A stretch of DNA of 64,000 bases from [Chlorobium] sp. 445 (GTDB lineage Bacteria; Bacteroidota; Chlorobiia; Chlorobiales; Thermochlorobacteraceae). Below are positions 10,127 through 20,097 of the stretch, in pieces. Each line of letters opens with the position of its first letter. Within the stretch, counting starts at the first letter, position 1. Position numbers and translations under genes: made by a program. The stretch is taken from positions 26,092 through 90,091 of the forward strand of contig NSLH01000011.1 of NCBI GenBank assembly GCA_002763895.1, written 5' to 3'. The notes below the pieces were generated by a model that saw only the letters and a program-made list of their open reading frames with translations, ran no database searches and was not told where the DNA came from.

Positions 10127-11208
10127 TTACATAGGCTGCGACTCTGCAGGTGGCGTAAATCCAAGTTCTTGAGCGCGTTGCGCATTATGCACAAGTTTGC
10201 GCACTTTAACTGGACGCAAGCCTACAGCTACCAAATCACCAGTATCGAAGTATTCAGCTGCGGCTTCACCGGCTTGATAGCCCCACATGTAGAAATCAGC
10301 ACCATATGCAATGGTCGCGCCACGCTTGACTAAACCAATTTCAGATGTTACAATCGGCACTTTCTTTTCAAGCGTTTCTTTCAAAATCACTTCGAAACTG
10401 GCAAAGACAAGATTATCAGGCAAGGCAAAAACACATCGGGCTTTTTGCTCAGAATGGCTTGCACGGCTTGCTGTGTTTCAGCTGTTGATGTAATGGAGCG
10501 AGCTTCGAGTTTAAGATTATTTTGCTTGCACTTCTTGCGCAGTTCTTTCATCGCATTGGTAGAATTTGGCTCTGCGCTGTTGAAAATCACACCAATAGTT
10601 TTTGCATTTGGGAAAGCGCGCCGAATGAGTGCAATACTTGAATCAATGTAAGCCAAGGTTTCATAGACACCGACAAGGTTTGCAGGTGCTTTGACATTTT
10701 CTCCTTGCTTAATTGTTAAATCGTTGATTGTGGGCGCAGGACCCACCATCATGAAAATCGGTATATCTTTTGTTTTCTTCAGGGCGGTCATCATTGGCAA
10801 CGTAGCATTTGCAGCAATGCAGGTTACCTTATCGGCAATGAATTTATCAATGATTTGGTTGAGCGTCGGAATATCGTTTTGTGCATTTTGGTAAATGATT
10901 TGCGCTGTACCCGCTGTGTCAGAGTAGCCTCTTTTGGCAAGTGCATCAATGAATCCTCGGCGCGCTTCATCGAGTGTTTCATCATCGACAGGCTGCACAA
11001 AGCCGATTACCACAGGCTTTTTGGCAGGTTTTTCAATTGAACTTTCGGGTTTCTTAGGTTCTTCTGGTTTTGAGGTACAGCCTACTGCATAGATGATTAT
11101 GCCAAACGTCATAAGCAGCACCATGCGCCTGAATGCGTGGCTGCAGTGATTGTGCATCATTGTTGGTGTGTTTTTTGGTTGTCTTGGTTGTTTTGCAAAA
11201 GTCGTCAT
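10127..11208 (-). CDS. ABC-type substrate-binding lipoprotein (ABC_sub_bind family), frameshifted
   Basis: Periplasmic binding protein of the TrpX-like family. An N-terminal hydrophobic segment ends in the lipobox AVGC, so it is probably a lipoprotein. The body has the family pattern (VVIGFVQPVDDETLDEARRG, then IPIFMMVGPAP, then TIGVIFNSAEPNS). The frame breaks at about 10423-10432. One missing base joins KKPDVFL to LPDNLVFASFE and continues to GATIAYGADFYMWGYQAGE, restoring a product of about 360 residues. The start is uncertain: ATGs at 11208 and 11160 both precede the signal segment. No cognate permease or ATPase gene is adjacent, which is unusual for this family. Confidence 0.75.
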
Positions 11209-11232
11209 ACTCTCAAACTGCACTGCGACACT

Positions 11233-11965
11233 TTATTTGAGTTCAATTTCTTCGTCCTTCAGCATGAGTTTTTTGGTCAAATCTGTGCTCAAAACGCCTT
11301 GCAGCGTTGCCCACATCGATGGATTACGATTTAGCAGTTTTCTTAGTTGTTCCTTAGACCACGCTAAACAACGCGTCTCTTTTGTCGCTCTGACCGTTGC
11401 CGTCGGTAAATTGCCCGTCAGAAAACTCATTTCGCCAACAAAAGCCCCATCCTTTAGCGTCGCAATTTTTTTTGTCCTTGAGCGTGACTTCTACTTCTCC
11501 ATTGTAGATTAGCATCATGTGCGGTGCAGGTTGCTGCTCGACAATCAACACCTCACCCGGCGTGCACGTCTTCCACTCTCCGATACGCAGCAGTTTCATG
11601 AACTCTACTGGTGAAAACGTGCCAAAGAGCGTGTTGTAGAGTTCTTTTTCTTCTTCGCTGAAACTGACGCTTCGGCGCTCTTTGACAATTACAACAATCC
11701 AAGTTACATTGACGCCGATAAACACCACATTCCAAATGATGTTAATCCAGAGTGGCTCAGAGAGCGCAGCGTAACTATACACGATACTTGCTAGCGATGA
11801 CACAATTGAGATTGAGCGTAGCCAGAAAATGTCGCGTACCAGGTATGACAGGGCAATGAGCGCAAAAGCTAAATTACCTAACAGCAGTCCTACAAATTCC
11901 GGCATAGCACACAGCTCAAGAAATGTTGCGAAGATACGATTTTCAACACTATTCTTTTGTGACAT
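11233..11965 (-). CDS. Membrane protein with cyclic-nucleotide-binding-like domain (Popeye-like), frameshifted
   Basis: The N-terminal half has about three hydrophobic helices (GLLLGNLAFALIALSYLV, then ISIVSSLASIVYSYAAL, then INIIWNVVFIGVNVTWIVVI). The C-terminal half is cNMP/Crp-like (GEVLIVEQQPAPHMMLIYNG, VEVTLKDKK). This order resembles Popeye-domain proteins. A run of eight T (11466-11473) shifts the frame. Removing one base gives IATLKDGAFVGEMSFLTG, the phosphate-binding-cassette region, and about 243 residues in total. The ATG at 11965 overlaps the flavin reductase stop; an inner ATG at 11908 is possible. Ligand binding is inferred. Confidence 0.6.
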
Positions 11966-12605
11966 TCTTCGCCGCCACAGGTCGCGGCAACTCAAAGCGA
12001 TCTTTGACGCCTGAATACCACAACCCACCTAACCGACCAATCGGGTCTAAGACCTCGACATCAATTTTACCATCCTTGAAGACTTTATCGGACAGATGTG
12101 CCAGCAGAATTTCTCCCATCACCAGTGTCCCCCCCATGGGTTCTGTGCCGATTTCAATGAGTTTGTAGAGTTTGCACTCAAAGTTGATATAGCTTTCTGC
12201 AACACGCTTCGGCTTGACCAACAGCGACGGCTCACGCGTCAATCCTACTTCATCAAACTCGCTCACATCGCGATCATAGTCGTAACTTGTTTGGTTCATA
12301 GCTTCCACCAAATGCCGACTGACCACATTGACCACAAACTCGCCTGTTTCTCTAACATTGACGAGTGTATCTTTTGGCACACCTACAGTTTTATTTTCAG
12401 CGCGCTCACTTTTAATTGCTGGCGCAAAACACAGTACAGGTGGATTGGCGCTTGCGACTGTAAAAAATGAAAATGGTGCAAGGTTATCAACGCCCTCTTT
12501 GCTCACCGTTGATACCCACGCAATCGGACGTGGCAAGACAGAACCGATTAAAATCTTGTAGAAATCTTTTGCAGATACTTCTCGCGGATTAACGATGCTT
12601 TTCAC
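11949..12605 (-). CDS. Flavin reductase-like FMN-binding protein
   Basis: Split-barrel flavoprotein of the flavin-reductase family. The opening SAKDFYKILIGSVLPRPIAWVSTVS is typical, followed by NLAPFSFFTVASANPP and ETGEFVVNVVS, all FMN-binding strands of the fold. About 218 residues. The start is taken as one of two consecutive GTG codons (12608 or 12605). Upstream in-frame codons overlap the preceding kinase gene and read as shadow sequence. It overlaps the end of the anti-sigma-type kinase by a few codons and the start of the cNMP-domain gene by 17 bases, so the three are probably one transcript. Its electron-transfer partner is unknown. Confidence 0.85.
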   Translation of the reverse strand: MKSIVNPREVSAKDFYKILIGSVLPRPIAWVSTVSKEGVDNLAPFSFFTVASANPPVLCFAPAIKSERAENKTVGVPKDTLVNVRETGEFVVNVVSRHLVEAMNQTSYDYDRDVSEFDEVGLTREPSLLVKPKRVAESYINFECKLYKLIEIGTEPMGGTLVMGEILLAHLSDKVFKDGKIDVEVLDPIGRLGGLWYSGVKDRFELPRPVAAKNVTKE

Positions 12606-13029
12606 CACAGTTGGATTTAGGTTTGAACTTGATGCGGAACCGGACCGTCGTGCCTCTGTCAGAAAATTCGTAGCGCACATCCTCCGCAAGTTGCTTAATC
12701 AGAAAGACACCACGACCTGAGGGCTTGAGTAAGTTCTCTTCATCGAGCGGGTTGGGCAATGCGTTGGGGTCAAAACCGCTGCCTTCATCGCGCACTTCCA
12801 CATAGAGTTCACAGCCAGAGACTTCGCAGCGTAGCCATGCGCGTTTGGAAGTGTCAAGTCTATTGCCGTGCAGCACCGCGTTGTTCGTCGCTTCCGTAAT
12901 CACTAACATCACATCGTGCAAGCACGAGTCTGAAAAGCCTTGCTCTGCGGCTATTTTCTTGACGAACCGTTCAACTTTGCGAACTTCTTTAATCTCACTT
13001 TTCAGCCTAAGTTCGTAAGTTTTGTTCAT
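12589..13029 (-). CDS. Anti-sigma regulatory factor / RsbW-type serine kinase
   Basis: Small GHKL ATPase of about 146 residues, of the RsbW/SpoIIAB type. These proteins sequester a sigma factor or phosphorylate an anti-sigma-factor antagonist. Conserved boxes are visible: the N box in LVITEATNNAVLHGN, the G1 box VRDEGSGFDP and the G2 region PSGRGVFLIKQLAEDV. The start MNKTYELRLKSE was chosen; an upstream GTG at 13056 overlaps the preceding barrel gene. No STAS-domain partner, sigma factor or PP2C phosphatase is next to it in this window. Confidence 0.88.
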   Translation of the reverse strand: MNKTYELRLKSEIKEVRKVERFVKKIAAEQGFSDSCLHDVMLVITEATNNAVLHGNRLDTSKRAWLRCEVSGCELYVEVRDEGSGFDPNALPNPLDEENLLKPSGRGVFLIKQLAEDVRYEFSDRGTTVRFRIKFKPKSNCGEKHR

Positions 13030-13049
13030 CAATTTAACTTCTGAGCTAC

Positions 13050-15002
13050 TTACCACGAAAATTGCACCGCTAAAATTAAGTTTGGAATAATGCGCTGCAC
13101 TGCCCCATTGATTTGTTCAACTTGATACCAGCCTCGGGCTTCAAACTCGGCATTCTGCGCTCGATACTGCACTTGCGCTGTAGGACCGATGTAAAGCACT
13201 TCTTGCTGCAAAAACTTTTCTGCGTTCAAAAACCCAAATTGCTGACGCAAAAATGCTTTTACGCCCAACGCAGTCGTGAGCACATCTGTCTGTAACCATA
13301 GTTCAAAATGTACAAGTCGATCGTTAAACGAATTGAGCGGTCGCTCAGCAAACTCTCCCCAAAACAGTTCTCCGCGTTCATAGATACGCTGGTCGTAGAG
13401 AAATTTAATAAAGAAGTGTTTGGAAAGAAAAACTTCAGCGGAGTCAACCACACTAAACTGACGAAATGAAAAACTGCGCACTTGCAGCGGCGTCTCAAAA
13501 GGATACACCGTGTAGTTTGCTAGCACACCAAACTCGGCATAGTTTCTGAATCCTTTACACACTTGCCACACCGCTGCTGGCGAAAAACGCAAGATAAAAT
13601 TATCGGTGCTATTTGCACTTTGCTGGCGAAAAATAAATACATTACGACTCCACACCCCTATCGCTGTCAGGCTCAAGCCCAAAAAATCACTCACGCGCAC
13701 ACTATCAGACACAGCAAGAAAATAACTAACCTCATCACGGTCGTCATTGTTTTCAGCCGAAGGTGTGTCGAATCGGAATCCGCGCATCTGATACTGCACA
13801 CTGAATCGATTGAGCGTCAGAGCATCTGCATTTTGAATAGCCCAGCCAAGTGAAAACGCCAGCGATGCTGCTTCAAGTGCGTTATCTCTTAGACGCTCCA
13901 AGCGCTGCGCTTCTGGCAAGTTTTGCAGCGCATTGATAGGACGATAGTTCTCTGCTTGCTGCTGATATAAAAATGACAGCGCCAGATTCAGCGACGCAGT
14001 CTGATAAGTTGCCCCTAAAAAAGTAGAGAGACGTTGCTGCGTGATTTCATTGTCGTACAGATTGCGTGTGATGTCTAAAAATTGCTGACTGTTTTCACGC
14101 GTTATGGTTCGGTATCGCAGTTCAAATCGTGCCGCTGCACTGAGTCTTTCATCAGCTTGATATGTCAGCGAATCAACTGTGTAAAGATTGCGTTCTGTTC
14201 GGCGTTCAACTGTGGTCGTAAAACCTTCAGGAGCATTTGCTATGAAGACGTTGGAAAAGAAATCACGCTGCGCTCGTTCAAATCCACCTAAGAAAAATAG
14301 AGCGGCAGTGCGACCATAGGTTTGGCGTAGTGCAGCTTGTGCGTTCAACAGTTGATTATGGCGCGGTTGCAAAAATTCCTCACTTAGCCTTGCATTTGTT
14401 GCGAAAAGAAAATTCCCGAAGGCAAGGCTATCGAGTTCTGCCCTCACCGCATAGGTGAGCCCGCTTGAAGGTTGTCCAAGTTGCTGCTCAGCTTTTGCTC
14501 CAAGTCTCGTCTCCAGCAGTAGCCATGTCCATGGCGTATAGAAGACACCTGTTGTAAGTGCGTTTGCTTGCGCATCGTTGCGAAATAAACTGCGGCTATC
14601 GGAGAGCAAAAAATTTGAGACCTGCACCTGAACGCCCCACGTCTGACTCCAGCGCTTTTTTGCCTCGGCTTGAAATTGATTTTCATCTCGCACAGCGCGC
14701 TCGCTGGCAGTGCTAAGAAATTCTGCCAGATTCGATGTAAAATTCTCACTTGCTGAAAGCTGCCAATCGCCAAATGTGTGAAAGTATGTGGCTCTTGCAC
14801 GCCAGAAATACGTGTTCAAAAAACGCTCAAAGGAAATGTCTGAAAATCCATTTGCATCTGACAGCGTTTGATGAGGCTGCACATGCAGTGAGTCGGGCAG
14901 GCTCCTGTTTATGTTGCTCGAATCATGTGTCTGCGCTTGCAACGCATGCACCAGTGCACAAATACATGTGAAACTGCATATTGCTGCTTGCCCGACCCAC
15001 AC
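13050..15002 (-). CDS. Putative large outer-membrane beta-barrel protein
   Basis: Unrecognised protein of 650 residues with a GTG start and a signal-like N-terminus ending near ALQAQ. The body is a long series of alternating-polarity segments rich in Tyr, Phe, Arg and Asn (for example FGNFLFATNARLSEEFLQPR and DVLTTALGVKAFLRQQFGF). It ends in AVQFSW, a terminal aromatic typical of barrels inserted by the BAM complex. No TonB box or plug domain is visible. Function is unknown. It lies upstream of the anti-sigma-type kinase on the same strand. Confidence 0.55.
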   Translation of the reverse strand: MWVGQAAICSFTCICALVHALQAQTHDSSNINRSLPDSLHVQPHQTLSDANGFSDISFERFLNTYFWRARATYFHTFGDWQLSASENFTSNLAEFLSTASERAVRDENQFQAEAKKRWSQTWGVQVQVSNFLLSDSRSLFRNDAQANALTTGVFYTPWTWLLLETRLGAKAEQQLGQPSSGLTYAVRAELDSLAFGNFLFATNARLSEEFLQPRHNQLLNAQAALRQTYGRTAALFFLGGFERAQRDFFSNVFIANAPEGFTTTVERRTERNLYTVDSLTYQADERLSAAARFELRYRTITRENSQQFLDITRNLYDNEITQQRLSTFLGATYQTASLNLALSFLYQQQAENYRPINALQNLPEAQRLERLRDNALEAASLAFSLGWAIQNADALTLNRFSVQYQMRGFRFDTPSAENNDDRDEVSYFLAVSDSVRVSDFLGLSLTAIGVWSRNVFIFRQQSANSTDNFILRFSPAAVWQVCKGFRNYAEFGVLANYTVYPFETPLQVRSFSFRQFSVVDSAEVFLSKHFFIKFLYDQRIYERGELFWGEFAERPLNSFNDRLVHFELWLQTDVLTTALGVKAFLRQQFGFLNAEKFLQQEVLYIGPTAQVQYRAQNAEFEARGWYQVEQINGAVQRIIPNLILAVQFSW

Positions 15003-15016
15003 GCTGCATTTGGGAA

Positions 15017-15238
15017 TTATTTGTTTGCATCCGCTTTCACTTCAGAGACAAAATTGCATGTGCGGTGTGCACCATCGCAGAAAGGCTTCTTTTGACTTGC
15101 CCCGCATCGGCAAAGGAAGATGGTCGTTTTGCCTGCAAGGTCAAATGTTGCGCCGCTGGCGTCGCAGAGTTGAAAGGCTTCCTCAATGCCCTCGATTTTC
15201 AGAGGACCGTTGTTCAACACAGTGATTTTGATTGGCAT
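15017..15238 (-). CDS. CDGSH iron-sulfur protein
   Basis: Small protein of about 73 residues carrying one CDGSH-type [2Fe-2S] motif: CRCGASQKKPFCDGAH, with three Cys and one His ligand in the family spacing. The ATG at 15238 (MPIKITVLNNGPLKIEG) gives the typical compact N-terminal strand; upstream in-frame codons were rejected. Likely a redox or iron-sulfur transfer protein; the partner is unknown. It diverges from hisC. Confidence 0.9.
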   Translation of the reverse strand: MPIKITVLNNGPLKIEGIEEAFQLCDASGATFDLAGKTTIFLCRCGASQKKPFCDGAHRTCNFVSEVKADANK

Positions 15239-15393
15239 GATTAAAATTAGATGAGTGTGAAAAAAGTTTGCATAAAAATACAAAAAATGTCAGGATGAGC
15301 CAGCGCTGCTCGAGCACCAAGTTAGGACTGCAGCAGAAACTTTCTTTTTGTTTTAGATTTGCCAGATATTTTATCACAAAATCAAACTTGATT

Positions 15394-16485
15394 ATGCCGC
15401 TCTCATTTCAGCTTGACGCTAATGTCTTAGATCACATCAAGCCAAGTGTGCGTGCGCTGTCGCCCTACACTGTAGAAGGGGGTCAGAACGCTGAAATTAA
15501 ACTCAATCAAAATGAAAATCCTTACGACCTGCCCGACTGGCTCAAGCGTGAGATTATGGAGGCGTTTCTCAAAGAGCCTTGGAATCGCTATCCAAACACG
15601 TTTCCAGAGGACGCTATTGCGCGCTATGCGCAGTTTATCAACCTGCCCAAAGAGTGCATCATGATGGGCAATGGCTCTAATGAACTGATCTACACCATTT
15701 TCTTAGCCACGCTGCGTGCTACAGCTTCTGTACTGATTCCTGCTCCATCATTTTCGCTCTACGATAAAGTCGCTGCGCTGCTTGAAGCCGAGCGCCTGCA
15801 TGTTGCTATGACACCCAGCTTAGACTTTGATACCGAGCAAATTCTCGAAGAAGCTCACCGCTCACAGCCAACTCTCATTGTGCTTTCAACGGCAAATAAT
15901 CCGACCAGCAAATCCATGAAGTTTGACGATGTCGAGCGTATTGTCGCCGAAGTGCGTGCACTCGTCTTGGTCGATGAAGCCTATGCAGAATTTTCTCGTG
16001 AGCGTTCGGCGCTCGAGCTTCTGGAAAATTATTCCAACGTGATTGTTCTGCGCACGCTCTCAAAAGCCTTTTCCATGGCAGGTCTGCGCATTGGCTTTGC
16101 AATTAGCAATCCTATGCTTACAGCCCAGCTTCTCAAGCCAAAGATTCCTTTTGCTTCCTCACGCCTTGCTGAAATTGCAACTATCAAGGTTTTAGACAAC
16201 TATCACATTATTCAAGAGACCATTCAGAAAGTGCTTGCAGAGCGTGAGCGTGTATTTCATGCACTTCGCGCTATTACACCGATTCAAGTACTGGAGAGCG
16301 ACACAAACTTTCTCATTGTGATGGTCCCTTATCCGAAAGAGACTTTTCACGCGCTGAAAGCCAAAGGCATTTTGGTGCGCGATGTCTCAAAATACCCGAT
16401 GATGGAACGCTGTTTGCGCATTGGCATTGGCTTGCCTGAAGAAAACGACCGTTTGCTCGAAGTATTGACTGAACTCTTTGGCTAA
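15394..16485 (+). CDS. hisC: Histidinol-phosphate aminotransferase
   Basis: PLP-dependent transaminase of histidine synthesis (imidazole-acetol phosphate to histidinol phosphate), about 363 residues. Family landmarks are IKLNQNENPYDLP near the N-terminus, MMGNGSNELI in the cofactor region, STANNPTS, LVDEAYAEF, and the PLP lysine in RTLSKAFSMAGLRIGF (about residue 223). The ATG at 15394 was chosen because the preceding in-frame residues have no family similarity. Other his genes are not in the window. The hydrolase gene follows after 19 bases. Confidence 0.93.
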   Translation: MPLSFQLDANVLDHIKPSVRALSPYTVEGGQNAEIKLNQNENPYDLPDWLKREIMEAFLKEPWNRYPNTFPEDAIARYAQFINLPKECIMMGNGSNELIYTIFLATLRATASVLIPAPSFSLYDKVAALLEAERLHVAMTPSLDFDTEQILEEAHRSQPTLIVLSTANNPTSKSMKFDDVERIVAEVRALVLVDEAYAEFSRERSALELLENYSNVIVLRTLSKAFSMAGLRIGFAISNPMLTAQLLKPKIPFASSRLAEIATIKVLDNYHIIQETIQKVLAERERVFHALRAITPIQVLESDTNFLIVMVPYPKETFHALKAKGILVRDVSKYPMMERCLRIGIGLPEENDRLLEVLTELFG

Positions 16486-16504
16486 ATTTTACTTTTGAAG
16501 CCAC

Positions 16505-17260
16505 ATGCAACACATTCGGCTGTTTCTGACGCTGCTTGCATTGTCTTTTTGCTTTACGCAACTCTCTTGCTCACAAGTTATGCCCAGCAATCATTCTGTT
16601 CATTTTGAAGATGCTGCTCCTGAGTTGCAGCGCATTCCGACCTTGCCTAACATTCGCGCGCGCATGGTTCAAACCCCTCGGCTACGCACACGCGTGCTTT
16701 TTTCGGGCAATGAAACAGGTATACCGGTCATTTTTATCCATGGCAATCTTTCTTCAGCGACGTGGTGGGAAGAGACTATGCTGCGTCTGCCAGCCTCATA
16801 TTATGCCATCGCACCGGATTTGCGTGGATTCGGCGCTGCCGATAGCAGTGCATTCGTTGATGCACGTCGTGGTGTCGGCGACTGGGTCGACGATATTCTG
16901 GCTCTTGCAGACGCTCTGAACATCCAGCGATCTCATGTCGTTGGCAATTCACTAGGTGGCAATGTCGTGTGGGGCTTACTCTTGCGCTGCCCTGAACGTC
17001 TTATCAGCGCAACGCTTGTCGCCCCAGGCTCTCCCTTTGGCTTTGGCGGCACAAAAGATACACTTGGAACGCCTTGCTTTCCTGACTATGCTGGCAGTGG
17101 CGCCGGACTTGCCAATTCCTTCTTGCTCAACTCGATTAAGGCAGGCGACCGAGGATTATCTGCATTTTCACCACGCACAGCACTGCGCAATTTTGTCTTC
17201 AAGCCCGGCTTTATTGCATCGCGTGAAGAAGACCTCTTGACAGCAATGATGAGCGTCTAG
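16505..17260 (+). CDS. Alpha/beta hydrolase, C-terminally truncated at a chimeric junction
   Basis: Exported lipoprotein-like hydrolase. The N-terminal hydrophobic segment ends in the lipobox-like QLSC. The fold signature is present: oxyanion loop IFIHGNLSSATWWEE, DLRGFGAAD, and nucleophile Ser in VVGNSLGGNVVWG. The product stops at 251 residues, before the region that would carry the catalytic His. Immediately after EEDLLTAMMSV the DNA reads, in another frame, as the end of a TonB-dependent receptor. The gene is therefore a 5' part joined to an unrelated 3' part, by genomic deletion or misassembly. As written it is unlikely to be active. Confidence 0.75.
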   Translation: MQHIRLFLTLLALSFCFTQLSCSQVMPSNHSVHFEDAAPELQRIPTLPNIRARMVQTPRLRTRVLFSGNETGIPVIFIHGNLSSATWWEETMLRLPASYYAIAPDLRGFGAADSSAFVDARRGVGDWVDDILALADALNIQRSHVVGNSLGGNVVWGLLLRCPERLISATLVAPGSPFGFGGTKDTLGTPCFPDYAGSGAGLANSFLLNSIKAGDRGLSAFSPRTALRNFVFKPGFIASREEDLLTAMMSV

Positions 17261-17619
17261 CCAATGGACTCCTGTTTGGCTCTCTTGCTGTGCGATATGT
17301 TTCAGCTTATGATTTCATCTCGGGCGTTCATTTTGCAGGTCGCTTCGGTGAGGGCACACGTACGATTGTGCCGCGCGACCCCAGCCAGCCCCTTGGTCCA
17401 ACAAATCCTGCTGCGGCTACTTTTCTTTTCAACCGTGGTCCCTTGGGCGGATTTGTTACCGTCGATTTGAACCTTGGTATCAATATCACGAAAGATCTGC
17501 TCTTTTCTGTCTCTGCCACGAATTTGCTGAATACCGTTCAGCGCGAAATGGTCGCCTCGCCTGCTATCCCACGCTTTCTCTTAGCGGAGGTGCGCTATAA
17601 GATTCCTGCCTTCTATTGA
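17245..17619 (+). pseudogene. C-terminal fragment of a TonB-dependent receptor
   Basis: In the frame ending at 17619 the sequence reads NDERLANGLLFGSLAVRYV and continues through SGVHFAGRFGEGTR and FSVSATNLLNTVQREMV to LAEVRYKIPAFY. That is the typical last four strands of a TonB-dependent receptor, with the ATNLLN motif and an aromatic C-terminus. Only about 125 residues remain, with no start codon of its own, plug or signal peptide. The 5' side of the receptor has been replaced by the alpha/beta hydrolase. Substrate unknown. Confidence 0.75.
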
Positions 17620-17673
17620 TTGTTCTTTTGTCTTGAGTCTTATTGCAGTTGCGCATTGCTGTTGTTACAGAGA

Positions 17674-17704
17674 AAAAGGCTTGCGTGCAAGCCTTTTCTT
17701 TTTT
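17674..17704 (+). terminator. Rho-independent terminator
   Basis: A perfect 11-bp stem, AAAAGGCTTGC with GCAAGCCTTTT (17674-17684 and 17687-17697), is followed by CTTTTTT. It lies after the TonB-receptor fragment and before nuoK, insulating nuoK-nuoL from upstream transcription. Confidence 0.85.
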
Positions 17705-17791
17705 GCTGAACACGCCATGCTCAGAGAAAAAGAGGTAGTAAGTTTTTGTATATTGCTTTAAGTTTTCTCACACAAAAACGGAGCTGTAAGC

Positions 17792-18097
17792 ATGGAAATT
17801 TCTCTTTACCACTACCTTTGGCTCTCTGCATTCATGTTCACGGTTGGCGTGGTTGGTGTGCTGGTGCGGCGCAATGCCATTGTGATTTTTATGTGCATTG
17901 AACTGATGCTGAACGCCGTCAATCTTTCCTTTGTCGCTTTCTCACATTTTCTTGTTGATATTCAAGGGCAAATGATGGTGTTCTTCGTGATGACCGTTGC
18001 GGCTGCCGAGGCTGCGGTCGGCTTAGCTATTATCATTTCGCTCTTTCGCAATAAGCAAACCATCAACATCGATGAAATCAATCTCCTAAAAGGCTAA
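17792..18097 (+). CDS. nuoK: NADH-quinone oxidoreductase subunit K
   Basis: Small membrane subunit of complex I, 101 residues, the family's usual length. It has three transmembrane helices and the conserved acidic residues within them: the Glu in [13 protein letters not shown] and the Glu in [15 protein letters not shown], both in the proton pathway. nuoL follows after 33 bases. The nuoJ normally upstream is missing; a terminator and a receptor fragment are there instead. Confidence 0.95.
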   Translation: MEISLYHYLWLSAFMFTVGVVGVLVRRNAIVIFMCIELMLNAVNLSFVAFSHFLVDIQGQMMVFFVMTVAAAEAAVGLAIIISLFRNKQTINIDEINLLKG

Positions 18098-18130
18098 ACA
18101 AAAAAATTTCACTAGCTAATCTGCAGTTTT

Positions 18131-20045
18131 ATGCATGACTACATCTTCCTTGCAGTGCTTTCACCCCTTGCTGGATTTCTCATCTGCGGCTTGCTCGATC
18201 GCTTGAATTTCATCCGTGAAGGCGAGACCTCTCGTGAATTCTTGCTTGGACTTCTTTCTACGCTTAGCGTTGTTCTTCCTTTTGCGATTGGCATTGGGAT
18301 TTTGTTTGAGCTGCTCTCACTTCCAAAAGACTTGCGACTTTTTATCACACCAATCTATGAGTGGTTTGCGGCGGGTGATTTGCGCATCACTGTGGCTTAT
18401 CAGATGGATACACTTTCCATCACGATGATGCTGGTGGTTACAGGTGTGGGCGGCTTAATTCACTTCTATTCGATTGGCTACATGCACGGCGATGCTGGCT
18501 TTGCACGGTTTTTCAGTTATCTCAATCTTTTCATTTTCGCCATGCTCAATCTTGTGCTCGCCTCAAGCATGCCGCTGATGTTCCTTGGCTGGGAAGGCGT
18601 TGGGCTTTGTTCATACTTGCTGATTGGATTCTGGTATGACCGTCGCTTCGATGGTGTGGGTATTTCCACGACAACCGATGCTGCCAATAAAGCCTTCGTG
18701 ATGAATCGCATCGGTGATTTTGCTTTGCTGGTGGCAATGTTTCTCATCTTTCAGCGTATCGGCACACTTGACTTCAATGCCATACTCGAGCAAACCTCCG
18801 CTTTTGATGACACACATCTGTTTTGGATTACTTTACTGATTTTTATCGGCTGCACAGGTAAATCTGCACAGATTCCGCTCTACACTTGGCTACCTGACGC
18901 TATGGCTGGTCCAACGCCGGTCTCTGCTCTTATTCATGCGGCGACTATGGTTACAAGCGGCATTTACCTTATCTCACGCCTTGCTCCACTTTATGCGCTT
19001 GCTACATCGACGATGATACTTATTGCCGTGCTTGGTGCACTCACGGCACTTATTGCTGCCACGATTGCACTCGTGCAGCACGACATCAAAAAAGTCTTGG
19101 CATATTCTACTGTTTCGCAACTTGGCTACATGTTTTTAGCGCTGGGTGTTGGAGCATTTTCAGCCGCCATGTTTCATTTGGTAACACATGCTTTCTTCAA
19201 GGCGTGTTTGTTTTTAGGCAGCGGTTCAGTCATTCATGCTTTGCACGAAGAGCAAGACACTCGCAAAATGGGTGGCTTACACGCCTCCATGCCAGCTACA
19301 TCAATCACTTTTCTTGTCAGTGCGCTTGCCCTTGCAGGCTTTCCACTCACAGCAGGATTTTTCAGTAAAGATGAAATTCTGGCACAAACCTTTGCTTCTG
19401 GTCAGTTCTTGCTCTATGGGGTTGGGATTTTTACCGCCGCACTCACTGCCTTTTACACCATGCGCCTTTATGTGCTCACATTTTTTAGGTGCACCGCGCT
19501 ACGACACACATCAGCCTCCGCATGAGTCGCCACTGACCATGACCTTGCCCCTCTGGATCCTTGCTGTGCTGTCTGTGCTGGGCGGCATGTTAAATTTGCC
19601 TGCCGTCTTGGTCGAGCATGGCATTCTACACAGTTGGCTTTCTTTGCCGGACCTCACGCATGCACTTTCACACACGACGGAGTGGGTCTTGCTTGGTGCC
19701 TCGAGTGTGATTGCTTTGGGCGGGTTATGGCTTGCATATTCATCTTACTCTAAATCACCGATGGAGACAGAGAGCAGATGGCGTTTTCTACTTTCTAAAA
19801 AGTATTATATTGACGAGTTATACGACGCAGTAGTCACTAAGCCTTTTCAAGGGCTATTGGCGCGCGGCTCCGATGCGTTTGAGAGGCTATTTTTAGATGG
19901 TGCTTTTAATAGCTTAGGTAAAGCTACGCTTGCTTTGGGTGGAGCGTTGCGTCAGTTGCAGTCTGGTACTGCCCAAAACTATGCCATTGCTATCGCCCTT
20001 GGTCTGATGGCAATCCTCACTTTTATCGTCTTTAATATCTCGTAG
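18131..20045 (+). CDS. nuoL: NADH-quinone oxidoreductase subunit L, frameshifted
   Basis: Proton-pumping antiporter-like subunit of complex I. Conserved stretches include MLVVTGVGGLIHFYSIGYM, FLGWEGVGLCSYLLIGFW, IFIGCTGKSAQIPLYTWLPDAMAGPTPVSALIHAATM in two parts, and VLAYSTVSQLGYM. The frame breaks at a run of six T (19481-19486). Removing one base turns YVLTFF into YVLTFLGAPRYDTHQPPHESP and continues through KKYYIDELYDAVV to the stop at 20045, giving about 637 residues, the normal length. An indel error is likely. The next gene is a histidine kinase rather than nuoM. Confidence 0.93.
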
Positions 20046-20097
20046 TATCTCGTAGTATTTTGCTCTGGCTGTATAGGTTAGTTCTGCTGGGAGGTTG

